50,375 nucleotides of DNA from Saccharopolyspora oryzae (GTDB lineage: Bacteria; Actinomycetota; Actinomycetes; Mycobacteriales; Pseudonocardiaceae): contig NZ_JAQGLA010000052.1 in the NCBI RefSeq assembly GCF_027853915.1, forward strand, positions 1 to 50,375, given 5' to 3'. The position numbers and the translations under genes were made by a program. Below, piece after piece: positions 46,498 to 50,375 of the stretch (position 1 is its first letter; each line of letters opens with the position of its first letter). Below the pieces are notes generated by a model. That model was not told the origin of the DNA. It was given only the letters and a program-made list of their open reading frames with translations, and did not search any database.

Positions 46498-47895
46498 TCA
46501 GCTTCCCAGACCGATGCCGCGGCGGTCGAGGAAGCTCAGCCAGCGGCCCCGGCGGCCCGCGTTCTCGTCGGCGCGCGCCAGGGCCCGGCGCGTCAGCTGG
46601 ACCAGCGGCCAGCGCAGCGGTTCCGGCGGGAAGGGCATCGGCTTGCGCCGCACCAGCTCCAGGCGGGTGCGCTCGGTGTCCTCGGACCACAGCAGGTCCA
46701 GCGCGGTTCGCGCGCCGAAGCGGGACGCGGCGACGCCGAGCCCGGTGTAGCCGACGGCGTAGGCGATCCGGCCGGTGCGACCGATCAGCGGGGTGAACCG
46801 GGTCGTGGAGTCGATCGGACCGCCCCAGCGGTGGGTGAACCGCACGCCCTCCAGCTGCGGGAAGGTGCGGAAGAAGTTCCGCGCCAGCTGGCGGTGCGCC
46901 GCGTCGTGGCCGGCCAGGGACTGGTCGGTGCGGCCGCCGAAGTAGTACACCGCGTCGTAGCCGCCCCACAGGATCCGGCCGTCAGGGGTGGGGCGGTAGT
47001 AGTGGAAGCGGTTCGCGCTGTCGGTGATGCCTTGGCGGTCGCGCCAGCCCAGCTCCGCCCACTGCTGCTCGGACAGCGGTTCGGTCACCAGCACGTAGTC
47101 CCAGATCGGCAGCACGCGCCTGCGGATCGTGCGCAGCGGGGCGCGGAATGCGTTGGTGCCCAGCACGACACCGTTGGCGCGGACCTCTGCTCGGGGCGTT
47201 CGCAGCCGGACCTCGCCGCCGCGCTCGCGCACGCCGCGCACCGGGCTGCTCTCGTGCACGCGCACGCCGAGGCGTTGCGCTGCATCGGCCAGGCCCCAGG
47301 TCAGGCGCGCCGGGTCGACCAGACCGCCGGCGTCGGGCAGCCGGATCCCCGCGCGGTAGGTCGGCGAGTCGACGTCCGCGCGGACTCCCCCGGCACCCAG
47401 GAAGCGCGCGGTCATCCCGTGCTCCCGGTACAGCTCGGCTTCCTCGCTGAGCTCGGTGACCTCGTGCGGCTCGATGGCGACGCTGGTCTTGCCGCACAGC
47501 CTCAGATCGGCGTCGATGCCCTGCTCCCGGACGAACTCCTCGATCGCCAGCAGGTTCTCCCGTCCCAGCTCGACCAGCCGGTCGAGCTCGGACGGCCAGT
47601 GCAGCGCGCCGTGGGCGAGGCCGTGGGTCAGGGACTCGGACAGGAATCCGCCGTTGCGGCCGCTGCCACCATGTCCGAGCCGGTGGGCTTCCAGCAGCAG
47701 CACGTCCAGCTCGGGGCGCCGCTGCTTGGCCTCGATCGCCGCCCACAGCCCGGTGAACCCGCCGCCGACGACCACCAGGTCCGCGCGAGCGTCACCGGTC
47801 AGGGGTTCGCGCGGCGACGGTCGATCGGCACGATCGGTCCAGTGCACGGCGACCTCGGCCTCGGCCAGCGCGGCCTCGAGTGGTGCTTCGCGCAT
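46498..47895 (-). CDS. FAD-dependent oxidase of the DAO family (PuuB-like)
   Basis: 465 residues. FAD motif VVVGGGFTGLWAAIEAK near residue 41, then GHGGSGRNGGFLSES, typical of the gamma-glutamylputrescine oxidase/glycine oxidase group. C-terminal GYTGLGVAASRFGARTALDLLW closes the family pattern. It oxidises amines or amino acids to aldehydes and ammonia. ATG at 47895 has GGGAG nine bases upstream. It lies six bases after the DUF5313 gene and 41 before the amidase, so the three could form one transcript for an amine or amide nitrogen source. Confidence 0.86.
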   Translation of the reverse strand: MREAPLEAALAEAEVAVHWTDRADRPSPREPLTGDARADLVVVGGGFTGLWAAIEAKQRRPELDVLLLEAHRLGHGGSGRNGGFLSESLTHGLAHGALHWPSELDRLVELGRENLLAIEEFVREQGIDADLRLCGKTSVAIEPHEVTELSEEAELYREHGMTARFLGAGGVRADVDSPTYRAGIRLPDAGGLVDPARLTWGLADAAQRLGVRVHESSPVRGVRERGGEVRLRTPRAEVRANGVVLGTNAFRAPLRTIRRRVLPIWDYVLVTEPLSEQQWAELGWRDRQGITDSANRFHYYRPTPDGRILWGGYDAVYYFGGRTDQSLAGHDAAHRQLARNFFRTFPQLEGVRFTHRWGGPIDSTTRFTPLIGRTGRIAYAVGYTGLGVAASRFGARTALDLLWSEDTERTRLELVRRKPMPFPPEPLRWPLVQLTRRALARADENAGRRGRWLSFLDRRGIGLGS

Positions 47896-47901
47896 CCGGC
47901 G

Positions 47902-48285
47902 CTACTCCCACCAGGGGCGGTAACCGATGCCGTGCCGGGCCGCGCGCTGGACGTCCCGGCGCAGTTCCCGGGTTTCGCGCGCCACTCCCGGCGGGAACCC
48001 GTGCTTGATCGACCGGTGCTCGGCGGTCTCCCCCATGTAGCAGAGCGAGTAGAACAGGCCGACCATCAGACCGAGCGCGATCGCGCTCACCCGGATGTCC
48101 AGCGGGCCGGGCAGCAGCACCAGCAAGCAGAACGGCGCCAGCTGGGTCAGCGCGCGCAGGACGTGGCGCAGCACCCAGGTGCGGCAGGTGACGTCGTGCA
48201 GCACCCACTCGGCGCAGCGGTCCGGAAGCCTGCCACCGAAGGCGTACCAGACCCATTGCGCTGGATTGGGTCGATTGGTCGCCAT
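47902..48285 (-). CDS. DUF5313 membrane protein
   Basis: 127 residues. The family start RPNPAQWVWYAFGGRLPDRCAEWVLHDVTCRTWVLRH is easy to recognise, followed by two membrane segments (LAPFCLLVLLPGPL and IALGLMVGLFYSLCYM) and a basic cytosolic tail. The family is limited to actinobacteria and has no known function. ATG at 48285 has CTGGAGACC upstream; the longer frame to 48378 adds unrelated residues. Confidence 0.86.
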   Translation of the reverse strand: MATNRPNPAQWVWYAFGGRLPDRCAEWVLHDVTCRTWVLRHVLRALTQLAPFCLLVLLPGPLDIRVSAIALGLMVGLFYSLCYMGETAEHRSIKHGFPPGVARETRELRRDVQRAARHGIGYRPWWE

Positions 48286-48455
48286 GGTCTCCAGGCTAGT
48301 CTTCGCGGGGTTCGACCGGATCCGCCGTTTCGCGGCTCCGCCCTCGCCGCCGAATCCTAGACACCTCGCTTCCCGCACCCGGCGATCGGCTCCGCGTCAC
48401 ACCTGGCGCCGAAGTGCGTCACACCGGTAACGAAAGCGGTCGGGGACCGATGTTC

Positions 48456-48632
48456 ATGGCAGAAGGGGTGAGTGACGTGTTCGTGGTCGTGGTGGCGCTG
48501 CTGTTGGTCGTGATCTTGGGTGCGGTGATGTTCACCGACGCGTTCGACGGGAAGGGTTCGGCCGAGCGCCGGAACTTCAAGGACGTGGTGGCCCAGCTGA
48601 AGCGGGCGGTGCGGACTCCCAGCCATCGCTGA
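48456..48632 (+). CDS. 58-residue single-span membrane protein
   Basis: One strong hydrophobic segment, VFVVVVALLLVVILGAVMF, followed by a charged tail (DAFDGKGSAERRNFKDVVAQL). ATG at 48456 has GGGGA about nine bases upstream; a later GTG at 48477 with GAAGGG is an alternative. Divergent from the DUF5313 gene. No family recognised. Confidence 0.6.
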   Translation: MAEGVSDVFVVVVALLLVVILGAVMFTDAFDGKGSAERRNFKDVVAQLKRAVRTPSHR

Positions 48633-48647
48633 GACGTCCGAAGTGGA

Positions 48648-48683
48648 CGAAGGCCCGGCCGGGTGCTCCCGGCCGGGCCTTCG
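48648..48683. terminator. Bidirectional terminator
   Basis: Perfect 16-base arms at 48648-48663 and 48668-48683 (CGAAGGCCCGGCCGGG and its complement) around TGCT, between the convergent 58-residue protein and the FAH-family gene; stops are 16 and 4 bases away. Confidence 0.88.
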
Positions 48684-48686
48684 CCG

Positions 48687-49859
48687 TCACAGCAGGCCGC
48701 GCCGGGCGAGGTCGGCGATCAGCGCCCGCACCCCGAACGTCCACTGCGGACAGTCCTCGGAGCGGGCCACCCGGTTGACCAGGGTGCCCAGCCCGGGAGC
48801 CGAGATGCGGACCACGTCGCCGATGCGGTGGGTGAATCCCGCGCCGGGCGCGCCGCGGTCCTCGGTGGGCGCGAACATCGTGCCGGTGTAGAGGATCAGG
48901 CCGTCCGGGTACTGGTGATGGGGGCCGACCGCAGCGCGGGCCAGCTGCTCCGGGTCGCGGCTGATCTCGCGCATCGAACTGGCCCCGTCCAGCACGAAGC
49001 CGTCCTCGCCGACGACTTCCAGGCGCACCTCCAGGGCGCGCACGTCGTCGAGCCCGAACGAGCCGTCGAACAGCCGCAGGAACGGTCCGAGAGCGGCCGA
49101 GGCGTTGTTGTCCTTGGCCTTGGGCAGCAGCAGCGCGCTGCGTCCCTCCACGTCGCGGAGGTTGACGTCGTTGCCGAGCGTTGCGCCGACGATCCGGCCG
49201 TCGGAGCGGATCGCCAGCGCCACCTCGGGCTCGGGGTTGTTCCACTCCGATCCGCCCGCGATGCCGACCTCGGCGCCGACGCCGACCGCGGCCAGCAGCG
49301 GCGCCTTGGTGAAGATCTCCGGGTCCGGGCCGAGGCCGACCTCCAGGTACTGCGACCACAGCCCGTCGCGGACCAGCACCTCCTTGACCGCTCGCGCCTC
49401 CTCGGAGCCGGGCACCACCGCGGCGAGCGCACCGCCGATGGCCCGCTCGACCTGGACCCGGGTTTCGGCCGCACGCGCGGCATCACCACCGGCGCGCTCT
49501 TCGATGACCCGTTCCAGCATGCTCTTGACGAAGGTCACCCCGGCCGCTTTGAGGACCTGCAGGTCGGCAGGCGCCAGCAGTCGCGCCCCGCTGCCACCGC
49601 CGAGGGTTTCGGCGAGCACCGGCGCCAGCGGCCAGCTCTTGCGGCCCGGCGCCGATCGGGCCAGGCCCACCGCGTCGGGCCGTTCCAGCAGGTCGGAGAG
49701 GGCCGGGGCCACGGCGGTGAGATCCACGAGTTGGTCGCCCCGGACCGCGACCACGGCGGGTCCGCCCTCGTCGGGATCGTGCAGCCGTCCGACCAGCGTG
49801 GCCGCGGTGCGGTCGGCGGGCAGGACGTCGAGGGCGTTTTCGAGCAGTTCCACGCGCAC
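48687..49859 (-). CDS. Fumarylacetoacetate hydrolase-family protein (AraD1-like)
   Basis: 390 residues. The FAH fold is marked by GIAGGSEWNNPEPEVALAI, GATLGNDVNLRDVEG and a final GDVVRISAPGLGTLVNRV. The N-terminal 100 residues and overall length match the group that includes sugar-acid dehydratases such as L-2-keto-3-deoxyarabonate dehydratase. The acidic metal site (E, E and D around PEPE and GND) is present. GTG at 49859 or two codons later; GAGGGG lies close by. Exact reaction uncertain. Confidence 0.85.
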   Translation of the reverse strand: MRVELLENALDVLPADRTAATLVGRLHDPDEGGPAVVAVRGDQLVDLTAVAPALSDLLERPDAVGLARSAPGRKSWPLAPVLAETLGGGSGARLLAPADLQVLKAAGVTFVKSMLERVIEERAGGDAARAAETRVQVERAIGGALAAVVPGSEEARAVKEVLVRDGLWSQYLEVGLGPDPEIFTKAPLLAAVGVGAEVGIAGGSEWNNPEPEVALAIRSDGRIVGATLGNDVNLRDVEGRSALLLPKAKDNNASAALGPFLRLFDGSFGLDDVRALEVRLEVVGEDGFVLDGASSMREISRDPEQLARAAVGPHHQYPDGLILYTGTMFAPTEDRGAPGAGFTHRIGDVVRISAPGLGTLVNRVARSEDCPQWTFGVRALIADLARRGLL

Positions 49860-49982
49860 CCCTCACGGTCGTCGATGATCGGCAACATACCCGGCCGAAC
49901 GCGCCCTTCCGATCCGCTGACCAGTGATGATCTTGCCCGGGGGCTGGCGACGCCGATCAGCGGTCACGTAGGGTGCGACCGA

Positions 49983-50008
49983 CCGCATCACCCGTTCGAG
50001 TGATGCGG
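49983..50008 (+). other. Hairpin in the leader of the last gene
   Basis: Perfect nine-base arms (CCGCATCAC at 49983-49991 and its complement at 50000-50008) around an eight-base loop, 37 bases before the GTG of the secreted protein. Could be a leader stem or an operator. Confidence 0.4.
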
Positions 50009-50045
50009 CGGAACCGTGTCGACCGACCAGTTGGGGTGACAACCA

Positions 50046-50375
50046 GTGGGCAGTTCGTCGTTGCCTCCGATCCGCGGGCGAGGACGTCACCGGCGGGCGC
50101 AACCCAAGACGTGGTACCGCAGGACTCCCCCGCGCTTGCTCGGCTACGCCGTCGCGGTGTTCGTGACCGCGATCGCGGTCAGCAGCGCGCACCACGGCAC
50201 CGCCGCCGCCCCGGTCGCAGCACCTGCCCCGGCCCCAGCCCCGGCTGCCCAGTTCCTGCCCGCCGAGGCCACCTCGACCGCGCCGAAGCTGCACATCGCG
50301 GAGCCCGAACCGGTCGCAACCGTCGAAGCCGAGCCGCACGCTCCGGAGACCACCAGCCGGCCCACGCGCACCGCC
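50046..50375 (+). CDS. Start of a secreted or anchored Ala/Pro-rich protein, cut by the window
   Basis: 110 codons from GTG at 50046, preceded by GGGGTG. A basic N-terminus (RGRGRHRRAQPKTWYRRTPP) is followed by a hydrophobic segment LLGYAVAVFVTAIAVSSA, then a long Ala/Pro-rich linker (APAPAPAPAAQF) and Glu/Pro/Thr-rich sequence. This is a signal-anchor plus linker, as in secreted peptidoglycan enzymes, but the functional domain lies past base 50375, so no family can be given. Confidence 0.7.
   Translation, partial: MGSSSLPPIRGRGRHRRAQPKTWYRRTPPRLLGYAVAVFVTAIAVSSAHHGTAAAPVAAPAPAPAPAAQFLPAEATSTAPKLHIAEPEPVATVEAEPHAPETTSRPTRTA

Overview
The window is about 70% GC, with strong G/C third-position bias, many GTG/TTG starts and GGAGG-type ribosome binding sites. 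With a fabG1-inhA pair, a RipA-like NlpC/P60 hydrolase, an NnaR-type HemD/winged-helix regulator, a DUF5313 protein and a DUF574-type S-adenosyl methyltransferase, this points to a mycolata-related or Pseudonocardiaceae-type actinomycete. Saccharopolyspora or a close relative is my guess from gene content, not a proven assignment.

Layout. (1) 1-1258, minus: end of the FAS-II pair fabG1-inhA (inhA runs off the left edge). (2) 1434-4734, plus: a large FAD/Fe-S dehydrogenase and a thioredoxin, closed by a perfect hairpin shared with the convergent mgtC-like gene. (3) 4814-12543, minus: MgtC-like membrane protein, PmtA/KsgA-like methyltransferase, a VWA-DUF58-MoxR operon, MobA, a RipA-like cell-wall hydrolase and a sirtuin. 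(4) 12730-22326, plus: a complete assimilatory nitrate/nitrite cluster (transporter, Mo-bis-MGD nitrate reductase, flavin/[2Fe-2S] electron-transfer subunit, NirB, NirD, NnaR-like regulator, sirohydrochlorin chelatase), nearly all joined by start/stop overlaps. MobA at 9545 supplies the cofactor type this reductase needs. (5) 22439-27551, plus: a small membrane protein, a 1437-residue P-type ATPase with a degenerate second ATPase core in its N-terminal half, and short or decayed frames. (6) 27574-31581: EamA exporter and aconitase, divergent. (7) 31690-34320: an AbiEi-like/DUF559-like orphan gene bracketed by three copies of a palindromic repeat, a second PmtA-like methyltransferase and a tiny membrane protein. 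(8) 34318-38599: a flavoprotein monooxygenase-like gene, a DUF574 methyltransferase with an apparent 3' frameshift, a P450-ferredoxin pair and a divergent TetR regulator. (9) 38584-48285, minus: an NCS2 nucleobase permease, a luciferase-like oxidoreductase, dihydropyrimidinase, class-III aminotransferase and beta-ureidopropionase, followed upstream by an amidase, a DAO-type oxidase and a DUF5313 protein. This reads as reductive pyrimidine (uracil to beta-alanine) catabolism without a recognisable PydA-type dehydrogenase. (10) 48456-50375: a small membrane protein, a FAH-family enzyme, and the start of a secreted Ala/Pro-rich protein cut by the right edge.

The ripA-moxR-DUF58-VWA-fabG1-inhA order, with aconitase divergent beyond it, is the same neighbourhood as Rv1475c-Rv1484 of Mycobacterium tuberculosis. 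Here it is interrupted between ripA and aconitase by about 17 kb carrying the sirtuin, nitrate assimilation, the P-type ATPase and the EamA exporter. No tRNA, rRNA, CRISPR array or intact insertion sequence was seen.
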